Assembly: GCF_000243235.1 (NCBI RefSeq) | Contig: NZ_JH594606.1 | Span: forward strand, 1,194,910-1,232,651 | DNA: 37,742 bases | Source: Gillisia limnaea DSM 15749 | GTDB taxonomy: Bacteria > Bacteroidota > Bacteroidia > Flavobacteriales > Flavobacteriaceae | Direction: 5' to 3' | Part shown: piece by piece, positions 9,092-18,356 of the stretch | How the letters are laid out: each line of letters opens with the position of its first letter | Numbering within the stretch: the first letter of the stretch is position 1 | Position numbers and translations under genes: made by a program | The notes under the pieces: model-generated | Told to the model about the DNA's origin: nothing | Seen by the model: only the letters and a program-made list of their open reading frames with translations | Databases searched by the model: none

Positions 9092-9184
9092 AGGTTAATT
9101 TGACTTTCGTATTACAAAGTTGTATTAGATTTAATTTGATTTATCACAAGAGGATTCCCAGTACGAGAAAATTTAACAGTTTAG

Positions 9185-9241
9185 AATTGATGCATCAATT
9201 AGCTGTATTCAATCTCAAAAAAAATTATTCTGAGAATAATT
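9185..9241. promoter_or_regulatory. Two palindromes in the rteC-HTH intergenic region, possible operators
   Basis: AATTGATGCATCAATT (9185-9200) is a perfect 16-bp palindrome. AATTATTCT-G-AGAATAATT (9223-9241) has 9-bp arms about one central base. Both are in the 272-bp gap between rteC and the HTH gene, upstream of the hairpin. Regulator binding is inferred from symmetry only. Confidence 0.35.
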
Positions 9242-9307
9242 GAGGAGAAAAAGAATGGGATTAATTAAGGGAAACGAAAAATCGGAGTTACGATTTTTTG
9301 AGAGAAT

Positions 9308-10141
9308 TTAAATAGCATCGTCCCGGTGGATCTTTTGCTGTAATTTGATGATCAATTCTTCAAGGAACTTTGTTTTACTGCCCTTTCTTGCTTTGATTTC
9401 TGTATAGGTTTTATATACATTATCGAGTTTTATGTTGAAGTAATCTTCAAATGAGGAGGTAATTGTGCTTAATTCTACCGCACCGTTATTTAAAGCTCTG
9501 GTAGAATATAATGCATAGATTAATTCTATCAATGCAGTTTTGGAAGCGGTCCAGAGAAGCAACTGGTGCTTTTTTTCACTATAAACCGGAATACTTCCAG
9601 GCTTAATTTTTTGCATGGATTCCCTGATATAGTGAATATACTTATACATCGCCTGGATCTTTGCCCACAGCATATCATGCGAGGTAGAAAATTCAGGATA
9701 TTGATAATAATTAATAGTTGGAGTAAAGGGGAAATTGTTTCTATGATTACGAGTGAAAAACTGATGGTCCAAATAGGTATGCCCCTGTTCCATATAATGA
9801 ACAAAATCACTGTTCTTTGAAAAGAATTTATTAATCTTCTTTATTTCTTTCTCTAAAAATCTTATTTGGAACTCCACACCCGCCTTAGGTTTTTTCAATT
9901 CACATGCTTTTACTTCAGAAAAGTAAATAAGATAACTCATTGGAATTACCTTTACATTTTTAAAAAATGAAATTTCTATGTCTGGAGAATCGAAATCATC
10001 CTTCTCAATCAAGGCCTGCATTTGGGATAGCGTTTTATTGCAAATTGGAATCGCTCTCTCCGCCCGCTTTAATAGATCCTCCTCCTGAGAATTGATTTCA
10101 TCCATCAATTTTTGAAAATCTTTTAATATCCCTTCAAACAT
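9308..10141 (-). CDS. rteC: RteC-like regulator of conjugative element excision
   Basis: 277 residues from the ATG at 10141 (MFEGILKDFQKLMDEIN); the frame extends 17 codons further with a hydrophobic lead-in that looks untranslated. The protein is mostly helical, with the family-typical blocks YLIYFSEVKACELKKP, FFSKNSDFVHYMEQGHTYLD, HDMLWAKIQAMYKYIHYI and the C-terminal LIYALYSTRALNNG, which reads like a DNA-binding helix pair. In CTnDOT, RteC switches on excision genes after RteA/RteB induction. Its position upstream of the HTH and replication genes fits that role. No rteA/rteB are in the window. Confidence 0.8.
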   Translation of the reverse strand: MFEGILKDFQKLMDEINSQEEDLLKRAERAIPICNKTLSQMQALIEKDDFDSPDIEISFFKNVKVIPMSYLIYFSEVKACELKKPKAGVEFQIRFLEKEIKKINKFFSKNSDFVHYMEQGHTYLDHQFFTRNHRNNFPFTPTINYYQYPEFSTSHDMLWAKIQAMYKYIHYIRESMQKIKPGSIPVYSEKKHQLLLWTASKTALIELIYALYSTRALNNGAVELSTITSSFEDYFNIKLDNVYKTYTEIKARKGSKTKFLEELIIKLQQKIHRDDAI

Positions 10142-10256
10142 AATTAACTCATCTTGAACGATTAAATAAAACCAAGGCAGTATTCTCAGCAAAATCTGGC
10201 AAATTAAATGGTAGGGATAATCATTTTTTTATAAGAACCAGGGAAAGACATTTATA

Positions 10257-12680
10257 TTATCGCGATTCATTTGGTAGGAGCTCCAGCATTTCAATAGAAT
10301 AATTCTCGCGTGTCTGAACATAAGAAGTCTGCTGTCTAACGGTTGCTCCTACCTTTTTCTTTTCAAAAGAAGCTGTCATTCCAAAATCAACTTTAAGAAA
10401 TCCTAAGGCTTTTGTTCTTTTTATTGTTTGAAACAAAAGCTGCCTGTAAATTTGAAACTCTTCGCTATATCCGTAATCTAAACCAATATAGTTCGGGACA
10501 TATGTATGGTTTAAATTTTTATAGCAGAACATAACCCCTACCGGTCTTTCAGTTTTTGTACTGAAAAATTTCTTTTTTAGACGCAGGACAATAAATTCCC
10601 AGTTTCTATTTTTGACCATTTGCTCAAAAAGGTTTTTAGGATAGGAAAAGGTATTTAAGCCCCTGTTGTTATTTTTTACATTTAGGTATAGGTCATAGAA
10701 TATATCAAGATCCGTTTGCTTGGGAGATTCTTCAATGGTGATGTCAAACATCTCTTCATACGGCATAATGTCTTTCATAAAGTGTCTACGTGATCTGGAG
10801 GATAGTGTAGCTATATAATCGTCTACTGTATTCCAGCTAAAATTATCATACACACAAGAATCCGGCATATTTACTTTAAAAAAACCTTGCTCGTGTAAGA
10901 TATCATTTAGATAGTTATCTGCTTGAAAATCCCTAAAAACCAACATGGTTGTTTTCAATTTTTTCTCAAGGCCTTCCAATTCAAAATGAAGTCTACTTAA
11001 GGCAGCCTTAAAGGATGGGTGAGATTTTTCCAAAAACAGATGTTCACCTTCGGTGAATAAGGACCCCATACTTAAAACGTAAGATGTTAAATAATATGGG
11101 TTCTCTTTTCTTTTTTCTTCCAGCTTAGAGGAAACTGCCGCAGGTGCCAACATATCATCCTTCCATAATGAATAGGTGAAAAAAGTAGCCAAAATAGGTT
11201 GGAAATTCTTGTCTCTTATCACAAAATAATGGAAAGACCAATTGTTCTCGGGTTTCTCCTGTTCTTTAAACACCTCCTCTATAAATTTAAGCCCCTCCCA
11301 ATCAAAAGTACTTTTCTTGCCCATTAGTTTATTCCATTCCTCCTTATTGACCTTATTTATTGAATTTTCATACTGCACAATTAAATCTTCTTCCTTCTCA
11401 ATACTTTGACTATTCACCTCACTTAAATTAAACGCCCTTCGTATCCTGTTATTTGAAGTATTGGTTTCTTCCAACGCCAGTGGAAAATGATAAGTCATCG
11501 CTTCTACCAGGGATTTTATCTCTGCCTTTTCATTATGTCTGGAAATGGTAATCCTAACCCCCGTATTTTTTACCGGTACTGCGGGGAAAAGACCCAAATT
11601 CACATAAAACCCCTCCTTCATAAGGCGTTGTACAAACTTATATCCTGTAACCGGCATCCCTGTGCCAATAAAAAACACGGGGGAATTGTTATATTCCACC
11701 AGCGGCAGATCTGTATTTTTCAGTAAAAAATTGAAATAATTTATTTTGTCAGCAAGTTGATTTTGTAGTTTATATATTTCCGGGGAAAGATGGATATCCG
11801 CAGATGCTGATGCAGCTGCAACCGAGGCGGGTTCGAGCTGAGCAGAAAATGTAAGTGGTCCCCCAAAATTTTTGATTTTTGAATGTAATAATTTGTCAGA
11901 ACATACCAGTACGGCTCCGCTTGCTCCAAATGTTTTGCTCAAAGTACCAAATAACAGGACATTCTCCGGTAACTCTTTTAACACATCCATCACGTATCCC
12001 GTTCCGTTTTTGCCTTTCCAACTCATGCCATGTACATCGTCGAAATACAAATGGAGCTGAGGATATTTGTTGCTTAACTCTACCAATTCGGCAATTGGGG
12101 CAAAATCTCCATACATGGAATATATTCCATCTGCCATATACCATATCTTATTACATTTGGAAGAAAGGGTTTTAATTTTATCTTCCAGCATTTCTAAGTT
12201 GTTATGCCGAATCATTTCTACCGGTATCCCCCTTGTTCTTAAAATTTGTGCAGCGCTTTGAACGCTCCAATGAACCTGGTGATCCAGGATAACCCCATCT
12301 TCATCCCTAATTACACAGGGAATAACGGCCATATGCCCAAGAGTACTGTTCTTGGTAATGATTATAGGATTGTTATACATTTGGAAAATTTTCTCTTCCA
12401 ATTCCCTGTATAGTGGATGAGAGATATAGGATTTTGACAAGGGAAACTGGGTACCGTATTGCCGGATGGCACTTATGGCTGCATCCTTTAACCGCTCATC
12501 CTGTTCCAACCCAAGATAACCGGTCGTTCCAAAATGAAAAAGATCCCTTGCGCTTATTCTAATTTTTCTCCCTTTAAATTCGTTACCCTCAGCGTAAAGA
12601 TGCAGAACACCAGCCATTTTAGCGTTAGAGATCACATCATCTACGGTATCCAGAAAATTGTTATGTTTAATTTTTGCCAT
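10257..12680 (-). CDS. Bifunctional PLP-dependent aminotransferase (alpha-oxoamine-synthase fold) fused to a GNAT/FemAB-like acyltransferase
   Basis: 807 residues. Residues 1-400 follow the KBL/8-amino-7-oxononanoate synthase/serine palmitoyltransferase plan: TTGYLGL, a YFDDVHGMSWKGKNGTG block (D214, H217) and the PLP-lysine motif FGTLSKTFGASGAV (K249). A linker of about 50 residues leads to a C-terminal 350-residue acyl-CoA N-acyltransferase-like part, with RSRRHFMKD and YIGLDYGYSEEFQIYRQLLFQ near the end. The same fusion is annotated in other flavobacteria. It may condense an acyl donor with an amino acid and then acylate the amine, as in aminolipid synthesis, but the substrate is unknown. 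It is monocistronic. Confidence 0.75.
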   Translation of the reverse strand: MAKIKHNNFLDTVDDVISNAKMAGVLHLYAEGNEFKGRKIRISARDLFHFGTTGYLGLEQDERLKDAAISAIRQYGTQFPLSKSYISHPLYRELEEKIFQMYNNPIIITKNSTLGHMAVIPCVIRDEDGVILDHQVHWSVQSAAQILRTRGIPVEMIRHNNLEMLEDKIKTLSSKCNKIWYMADGIYSMYGDFAPIAELVELSNKYPQLHLYFDDVHGMSWKGKNGTGYVMDVLKELPENVLLFGTLSKTFGASGAVLVCSDKLLHSKIKNFGGPLTFSAQLEPASVAAASASADIHLSPEIYKLQNQLADKINYFNFLLKNTDLPLVEYNNSPVFFIGTGMPVTGYKFVQRLMKEGFYVNLGLFPAVPVKNTGVRITISRHNEKAEIKSLVEAMTYHFPLALEETNTSNNRIRRAFNLSEVNSQSIEKEEDLIVQYENSINKVNKEEWNKLMGKKSTFDWEGLKFIEEVFKEQEKPENNWSFHYFVIRDKNFQPILATFFTYSLWKDDMLAPAAVSSKLEEKRKENPYYLTSYVLSMGSLFTEGEHLFLEKSHPSFKAALSRLHFELEGLEKKLKTTMLVFRDFQADNYLNDILHEQGFFKVNMPDSCVYDNFSWNTVDDYIATLSSRSRRHFMKDIMPYEEMFDITIEESPKQTDLDIFYDLYLNVKNNNRGLNTFSYPKNLFEQMVKNRNWEFIVLRLKKKFFSTKTERPVGVMFCYKNLNHTYVPNYIGLDYGYSEEFQIYRQLLFQTIKRTKALGFLKVDFGMTASFEKKKVGATVRQQTSYVQTRENYSIEMLELLPNESR

Positions 12681-13018
12681 TATCCCAGTCTTTTATTCAA
12701 ATTATTCATTATTAATCAACAAGCTAAGGAATTTGTTAATCAAAAATGGAAAATTGATATTTCCAGAATGAAATAATCCTTTTAAGGCAAACCAATCTCC
12801 TTTTTTGGCAAATTTTGGAGCATAGGATATAGAAATACTACATAATTTTAAAAAATCCTTTAAGTTTAATTCTTCATCCCTTATGGACAAAATGCCTTAT
12901 AAAAGCTTAAAAACGTTGGTTATTGAGCTATCTCTTTCTCCTAAAACCACGAAAAAATGACTTTTGATTAATATTTTTTGTCTTAAATTGTCTTAGTTTA
13001 TTGAAAAGAAATTGTAAA
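12681..13018. other. Intergenic region between divergent genes
   Basis: 338 bp, AT-rich. It separates the minus-strand PLP/GNAT gene from the plus-strand unknown protein, so it must hold two divergent promoters, but no clear TAnnTTTG box was recognised. A 62-codon minus-strand frame (12702-12890) has no family resemblance and is not called. Confidence 0.4.
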
Positions 13019-13396
13019 ATGGGTAGTTTTATCGAAAATGAATTTGCAGAATTTTGGATAAGTGACGGAATTCTTTTTTTCGTTTATAAGCCCAATACTA
13101 TTGTCGATTTTAAGGCCGCTGAAAAGATTGTTGCAGACAGGCTTAAACTTCAGGACGAAAAAGCCTTTCCTGTTTTTTGCGATACCCGGGGTATAAAGGA
13201 TGTAAATAAAGAAGCAAGGGATTATCTCGCCAAACAAGGATCAACATTAGCAATTGCAGTAGCTTTTCTGGTTAATTTCCCATTAAATGAAGCTATAGCC
13301 CAGTTTTACGTTAAAACAAATAAACCCTTAGTCCCTACAAAAGTATTTACAATTAAGGATGAAGCAATGGATTTTCTGAAATCTTTCCTCTACTAA
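13019..13396 (+). CDS. Small cytosolic protein of unknown function (STAS-like fold suspected)
   Basis: 125 residues from the ATG at 13019 (MGSFIENEFAEFWISDGILFF); an ATG six codons upstream is possible. No signal or membrane segment. The alternating pattern of strands and helices (ILFFVYKPNTIVDFKAAEKIVADR, then FPVFCDTRGIKDV and AIAVAFLVN) resembles the STAS/SpoIIAA-like fold seen in small flavobacterial proteins encoded next to regulators. It is followed after 65 bp by a PAS-AraC regulator on the same strand, so the two may be co-expressed and work together. Function unknown. Confidence 0.6.
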   Translation: MGSFIENEFAEFWISDGILFFVYKPNTIVDFKAAEKIVADRLKLQDEKAFPVFCDTRGIKDVNKEARDYLAKQGSTLAIAVAFLVNFPLNEAIAQFYVKTNKPLVPTKVFTIKDEAMDFLKSFLY

Positions 13397-13461
13397 CATT
13401 TTTGCTTTCCTTATACATCTAATGAAGGGAATTTCAAACTTATTATTAAATTTTCACTGGT

Positions 13462-14418
13462 ATGAAAAGCGAAAAGGAAAGAATAGACCGTATCAACCGC
13501 ATGATCATTGAAATGGCAAGCGGCAATTTTTCATATGAGGTCCAAAGATCAGAGCATGACGATGAGCTGGAAACCTTAGCCGTTCTTTTGAATATGATGG
13601 CTGAAGAAATGAGAGAATCTTTTCATCACTATGGATTTGTCAATTCCCGCGGTAAATATCGGCACATAGCCCAGATAACCTTTATCCTTAATCAAAACTT
13701 TAAAATTCAAACTTTTAGTGCCCTTACTGCTGAAATTTTAATTCTTCAGCCATACGAACTTTTAGGAAAATCTTTTCCCGAATTACTTACCGAAGATTCG
13801 AAAAAGGCCTGGAAAGATCTGGAACCGGCTCTAGAAAACAACACATTTAATAAAACCGTTCATTTGGATTTCCATACCCCTGACTCTCTTATCGTACCAG
13901 CATTTTGTTCTGTTTCACTCCTCTTCAATCCTGATGAGGAAAGCAAAAAAATCATTATTACTGCTGTCCAAACTGTTGTCCAAAGCGAAGAAACTGAAGC
14001 AGTTTTACAAAAAGCTATACAAAATGGAAATATGGATAACAAAGTGCGAAAAAAAGCGGGTAAACTTCGTGTTCTTCGAAGAGAATCTGATGTTGCCAGA
14101 ATAAAAGAGGTGTATCTTCATATTCTGACAAATTTAGATGAACCCCTACTATCCCTAAAAGAACTTGCACATCATTTTGGCACTAACGAATTCAAGCTGA
14201 AGTATGGTTTTAAAGAACTGTATAACACAACTGTCTTCCGTTTTCAAACGGATGAACGCCTTAATAAAGCAAGTCTTTTAGTTCAAAACTCCGAAATGCC
14301 CCTCAAGACAATTGCCTCTATAACAGGCTTTAAAAGCTTCCCCCATTTCTCAAAGGCTTTTAAAAAGAAATTTGGGTACAATCCCAGTGATTTACGAAGG
14401 GTATCAAGAAAAAAATAG
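13462..14418 (+). CDS. AraC-family transcriptional regulator with an N-terminal PAS-like sensor
   Basis: 318 residues. Residues 1-55 look like a HAMP-type helical linker (NRMIIEMASGNFSYEVQR, LETLAVLLNMMAEEMRESF) without a membrane anchor. Residues 65-175 are PAS-like (FILNQNFKIQTFSALTAEIL, LLGKSFPELLTEDSK). Residues 215-313 hold the two HTH motifs of AraC proteins: SLKELAHHFGTNEFKLKYGFKELY, then the signature LKTIASITGFKSFPHFSKAFKKKFGYNPSDLRR split over the second HTH. It probably controls the following membrane protein/peptide genes or the convergent susCD operon. Ligand unknown. Confidence 0.82.
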   Translation: MKSEKERIDRINRMIIEMASGNFSYEVQRSEHDDELETLAVLLNMMAEEMRESFHHYGFVNSRGKYRHIAQITFILNQNFKIQTFSALTAEILILQPYELLGKSFPELLTEDSKKAWKDLEPALENNTFNKTVHLDFHTPDSLIVPAFCSVSLLFNPDEESKKIIITAVQTVVQSEETEAVLQKAIQNGNMDNKVRKKAGKLRVLRRESDVARIKEVYLHILTNLDEPLLSLKELAHHFGTNEFKLKYGFKELYNTTVFRFQTDERLNKASLLVQNSEMPLKTIASITGFKSFPHFSKAFKKKFGYNPSDLRRVSRKK

Positions 14419-14528
14419 TATTATCCTTTCTTTATTTCCCCTTAAAAAGCCTTAATCCCTCTAAGGTAATTGTTAATCCATAACGAATAAATCCTTTTCA
14501 TCACTTTTATATCATAGAAAAAAAGAAG

Positions 14529-15011
14529 ATGATGGCTTTGAAATTCAGAACAACAGAAAAGAACTTAATGGTAGAAATAATTAGCTACCTCTTCATAGTG
14601 CTTTTTGTTTATGCCGCCGTGAGTAAGCTGCTTGATTTTGAACAATTCCGGGTACAAGTAGGTCAATCTCCACTAATAAATACCCTTGGAGATTATGTTG
14701 CCTGGGGAGTACCGGTGGTTGAAATTTCCATTTCTCTTTTGTTTTTCTTTTCAAAATTGAGATTAATTGGTCTATGGGCTTCCTTCTTTTTAATGAGCAT
14801 ATTTAGTGCCTATATCATTCTTGTCCTAAATTTTGCAGATGCTATTCCCTGTTCCTGCGGAGGAGTGATAGCATCCCTCTCCTGGAAAGAACATTTAGTT
14901 TTTAATATTGGTTGGTTGCTACTGGCCTTACTGGGTATTTTCCTTTCCCACAAAACTAAAGAGCCAAAGAACATTGATACCCGCCCTTTCTTAATTCAAA
15001 AAATGAAATAA
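14529..15011 (+). CDS. MauE/DoxX-like four-helix membrane protein
   Basis: 160 residues with four hydrophobic segments (about 16-34, 57-75, 79-101, 121-140) and a conserved cysteine pair in PCSCGG (107-112) between segments 3 and 4. This is the plan of MauE-type proteins, which are associated with disulfide formation or maturation of periplasmic partners. The start is uncertain: ATGs at 14529, 14532 and 14568 are all possible. The next gene is a small secreted peptide with two cysteines (DUF6520), a recurrent neighbour, so a role in its oxidation is a fair inference. Confidence 0.72.
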   Translation: MMALKFRTTEKNLMVEIISYLFIVLFVYAAVSKLLDFEQFRVQVGQSPLINTLGDYVAWGVPVVEISISLLFFFSKLRLIGLWASFFLMSIFSAYIILVLNFADAIPCSCGGVIASLSWKEHLVFNIGWLLLALLGIFLSHKTKEPKNIDTRPFLIQKMK

Positions 15012-15023
15012 TTACATAAAGAA

Positions 15024-15039
15024 TTTTGTTGCAACAAAA
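15024..15039. promoter_or_regulatory. 16-bp perfect palindrome upstream of the DUF6520 gene
   Basis: TTTTGTTGCAACAAAA, 57 bp before the DUF6520 start codon and just after the MauE-like gene. Symmetry and place suggest an operator or short stem; no protein can be assigned. Confidence 0.35.
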
Positions 15040-15095
15040 GCAGGGTACGCCGAAAACCTGAACACAGAGTAGGCATTTACTTTAATTTAAATATT

Positions 15096-15365
15096 ATGAA
15101 AACTAAATTTTTATTACCTGTATTGGCAATGATTTTTGCCATTGGAATGTCGTTTACTTCCTTAGATAGCGCAGGTGATCCTAACCAGGATTACATACTG
15201 CAAGATGGTGTCTTTATGCCCTTAGGTGAGGAACTGAACTGTGGAAATGGCTCGATTGTATGTAGGGTTCAATTAGAGCCTAATGGCCAAATTTATGAAG
15301 TTTATGATTCCGTTAATCCAAGTGTCTTGAAGAAAGGAAATGGAGATATAAAAAAACTTTATTAA
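15096..15365 (+). CDS. DUF6520-family small secreted protein
   Basis: 89 residues: signal peptide MKTKFLLPVLAMIFAIGMSF, then a short polar chain with a cysteine pair C49 and C56 (ELNCGNGSIVCRV) and a C-terminal region rich in Asn/Lys. Such peptides are common in flavobacteria, often in several copies beside MauE-like membrane proteins and SusCD loci; function unknown. The cysteines could form a disulfide with help of the MauE-like protein. A strong hairpin follows 19 bp after the stop. Confidence 0.72.
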   Translation: MKTKFLLPVLAMIFAIGMSFTSLDSAGDPNQDYILQDGVFMPLGEELNCGNGSIVCRVQLEPNGQIYEVYDSVNPSVLKKGNGDIKKLY

Positions 15366-15383
15366 TTTACTCTATTTAATAAG

Positions 15384-15415
15384 ATTGCACACAGGATATC
15401 AACCCTGTGTGCAAT
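15384..15415. terminator. Bidirectional terminator between convergent genes
   Basis: ATTGCACACAGG (15384-15395) and CCTGTGTGCAAT (15404-15415) pair perfectly over 12 bp with an 8-nt loop. It lies exactly between the DUF6520 stop (plus) and the M16 peptidase stop (minus), so it can end both transcripts. The flanks are AT-rich but lack a long pure T run. Confidence 0.75.
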
Positions 15416-15422
15416 TAATTAT

Positions 15423-18356
15423 TTAATTAGCCTTATCTATTTTTTTATCACTCATTACAAACTCATAAAAGTTTTCTTCTTTACAATATTTATTTGCCAC
15501 TTCTACTATATCTGCCACTTTAAGAGATTGAACGTAATGTTCAACTTCTACTGGATTCACTAAAGGTTGCCCGTACCTGAAATGTTCATATAACCTTTGG
15601 CTTGAAATCTTTGGTTCCTTAGCTCTCTGAAGTTTATAAAATGAATACATTCTTGCAAGACTTTCTTTTAGTTCTTTATTTGAAAACAACCCAGATTTTA
15701 GTTCTGTATAGATTTCTTTTAATTCTTTTCGGATCATTATAAAATCTTTCGGTTCACAATCTAGGTATGAAATGATTTCATAACGGTTCAAATGTTCATT
15801 ATAAATTCCGGCGGCCTTCACATCATATAATGCGTAGCCTTTTTCAAAGCGCAAAGACCAAAGCTTTTGTCTTAAAATTTCCCCTAAGGCTTCTACCTTT
15901 AGTTGCTCACGCCAATCGTTTGAATCAATAGCATTTTCAATAAAGCGAGTTCCATAGCTAATGTTCTCAACTTTATAATTTCCCTGAGAGGGAAAGAGAT
16001 AATAAGAGGCTCCTTGAGATATAGGCTTTGCCTCCGTAGCCTTAAATAAAACTTTTTTTGACCTATCTACATCAGGAAGATTCCCTAAATATTTTTGCAC
16101 CAGTGGTAACACTTGGTTAATCTCAAAATCTCCGCTAATTAAGAAGATAAAATCACTGGCATTTCCAAAAATTTTATGATATAAATTATAGGACAGATCA
16201 AAATCTGTCTTTGCTACGCTCATAAATTGCTTTGTCCCTGATGTCGATTCTTTACCAAAGGGATCTCCTGTTATCTCACCTATTTTATTCTCAAAATCCG
16301 TAGTAATGAGACTATATGTTGGATTGATATACGCTTTATACTCTTTGGTTTTCCAGTCCTTAAATGCTAACACATTTTTATTAGGTTTTGTAAAGTACGA
16401 ATAGATTAATTGTAACATGGTTTCCATATCTTCAATTGCAGCTAACCCCTTTATCCCACTTTCTTGGCCTTTCACGTAAGGAATAACATAACCAGTACCA
16501 GAACGCAAGGAGGTTGTGTCGAGGAAACGGTTTAATTCAAATTTATCAAGGCTATTTACACCTGAATTCCTAACAATTGCTGCAGCATTAATTGCTGAAA
16601 AATAACTCTCTTTAGAAAAAGAGTTTGCCCCTCTTAAAGAATATCCATGGATTTTTATTTTAGACTGAGCTGTCCTGGAAGCTGGTTTATAAGGTTTTAA
16701 AACCACTTTCACCCCATTTTTTAAAACAACTTCTCTGATACCTGATTCCCCAATTCCTGTTTTTAGATATCCTTTTTCTTTAAGCTTTTCAACCCCTTTG
16801 GCAGTCATTAGTGATACAGGTTTTTCTGGCTGCTTATATGGTTTCACGAATTTTTTGAATTCATCCTCTATTATGAAACGTACTTCTTTTTCATCCCAGA
16901 ATAAAGCATTATGAAAGGAAGGAGCTATTATTCCTATATCTTCGGGTGTCTTTATAAGAAAATCACTTATAAATTGGTTTATTTCTGCCAAAGATAAACT
17001 CTCCCACATATTTTTCACATACTCATTTTTTCCTGATGGCAGCGATTCTTCATCAATATAATATTTGGAGATTTCATCTATCCAATAACTAACATTTTCT
17101 TCATTTCTCTGTTCTATCGACACTATTTGCTTTTCTCTATAACTCAACCATTCAAGATCTGACACACCATATTTTTGAAGTTGATTTAAAACTTCAATGG
17201 TTTCCCTCAGAATTTGTTTTTCCCGTTTCTTCTCCATATTTACAATCACCTCCATGGCTCGTGGCAATCCATTATGTTTTGATAGATCTGAAATTTGTAC
17301 ATCAAAAGATTGGTATTTATTTGTGGTGTGATAAAAGCGTTTCCCAACAATGTCCACAAGAAATTGAAATTTCAATAATTCAACAATACCTTGTTTAGTA
17401 TTGGGATTACCTCTACTAGGGTTACGATAAATTAAATGGATTTTAGCAGCACTATCTTCGAGAAACTTTGAGGTATCTTTTTGTTGTTGGACCACATAGA
17501 ATTGGTGGGGACAGCTAAAATATGCTGAATCACATTTAAATTTTTTCCTAATTGTTTTGGGCGGTTTTAAATTGGAAAAAGTTTCCTTTACTAACCTTTC
17601 CATTTCACCAGGATTGTCAATGTTGCCCACAATACTTATGGCCATTAAGTCGGGGCGGTACCAATCTTTATAAAAGCGTTTAAGAGCTTCCGAACTAAAA
17701 TTTCCATTATATTTTATAAAATTAAACCAATCCTCATTACAAGGAAATATTTTGGAATACATCTGGTTAACGGCGGAGATTTTATTTATATCGTTTCCTT
17801 CTTTCATAAGAAATTCCTGCCGTAACTCCCCTCTTACATTATTTATGTCCTTCTCATTTAACTTGAGCCCAGTGGCAATATCCTTAAAAAATAACATCCC
17901 AACTTTCAAAGCCTCCATATTATTTTGTGGAGCATCAAAATGGAATACCGTAGCTCTTGGTCCACTGAATGCAGTTAAATCATACATTTCCATTCCTAAT
18001 TTATCCATATGGTTACTATTACGTATTCCTGAGGGAAAATTTTGAGTAGCTTTAAAAGCTAAGTGTTCCACCGCATGTGCTACATTGAACTGATCATTAT
18101 CCTCCTGATTCGATCCGGATTTATTGTATAGCCTCAAAAATAATTTTGATTGGGGACTAGGAATAGATTTTATGAAATAGGTAAAACCATTTGGTAAACG
18201 TCCATGCCTAATACTGTTATCTAAGGAAAGAGTATCTGGAGGCTGTTGAAATTTCTCATGTGCATCTGCAGATATTAAGCTAAAATTAAAAAGAATAGCT
18301 AATATTGAAATTTTCAAGATCTTACAATTTGGGTTTTTCACTTTAGTATCCATCAT
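15423..18356 (-). CDS. M16 (pitrilysin/insulinase-like) zinc peptidase, periplasmic
   Basis: 977 residues, signal-like segment ILKISILAILFNFSLISADA. The inverted zinc motif HxxEH is intact as HAVEHLAF (H94, E97, H98), with the third ligand in GELRQEF (E177). Two M16 halves follow: the active N-terminal half, and a second half (from about residue 520, GIREVVLKNGVKVVLKP) without the zinc motif, giving the double-length PqqL-like form. It overlaps the end of susD by 14 bp and is the last gene of susC-susD-M16, suggesting it degrades peptides taken up by the SusCD pair. Confidence 0.87.
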   Translation of the reverse strand: MMDTKVKNPNCKILKISILAILFNFSLISADAHEKFQQPPDTLSLDNSIRHGRLPNGFTYFIKSIPSPQSKLFLRLYNKSGSNQEDNDQFNVAHAVEHLAFKATQNFPSGIRNSNHMDKLGMEMYDLTAFSGPRATVFHFDAPQNNMEALKVGMLFFKDIATGLKLNEKDINNVRGELRQEFLMKEGNDINKISAVNQMYSKIFPCNEDWFNFIKYNGNFSSEALKRFYKDWYRPDLMAISIVGNIDNPGEMERLVKETFSNLKPPKTIRKKFKCDSAYFSCPHQFYVVQQQKDTSKFLEDSAAKIHLIYRNPSRGNPNTKQGIVELLKFQFLVDIVGKRFYHTTNKYQSFDVQISDLSKHNGLPRAMEVIVNMEKKREKQILRETIEVLNQLQKYGVSDLEWLSYREKQIVSIEQRNEENVSYWIDEISKYYIDEESLPSGKNEYVKNMWESLSLAEINQFISDFLIKTPEDIGIIAPSFHNALFWDEKEVRFIIEDEFKKFVKPYKQPEKPVSLMTAKGVEKLKEKGYLKTGIGESGIREVVLKNGVKVVLKPYKPASRTAQSKIKIHGYSLRGANSFSKESYFSAINAAAIVRNSGVNSLDKFELNRFLDTTSLRSGTGYVIPYVKGQESGIKGLAAIEDMETMLQLIYSYFTKPNKNVLAFKDWKTKEYKAYINPTYSLITTDFENKIGEITGDPFGKESTSGTKQFMSVAKTDFDLSYNLYHKIFGNASDFIFLISGDFEINQVLPLVQKYLGNLPDVDRSKKVLFKATEAKPISQGASYYLFPSQGNYKVENISYGTRFIENAIDSNDWREQLKVEALGEILRQKLWSLRFEKGYALYDVKAAGIYNEHLNRYEIISYLDCEPKDFIMIRKELKEIYTELKSGLFSNKELKESLARMYSFYKLQRAKEPKISSQRLYEHFRYGQPLVNPVEVEHYVQSLKVADIVEVANKYCKEENFYEFVMSDKKIDKAN

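Noticed and set aside
12702-12890. 62-codon minus ORF upstream of the PLP/GNAT gene
   Set aside because: No family, no clear start signal, and it fills a divergent promoter region; not supported.
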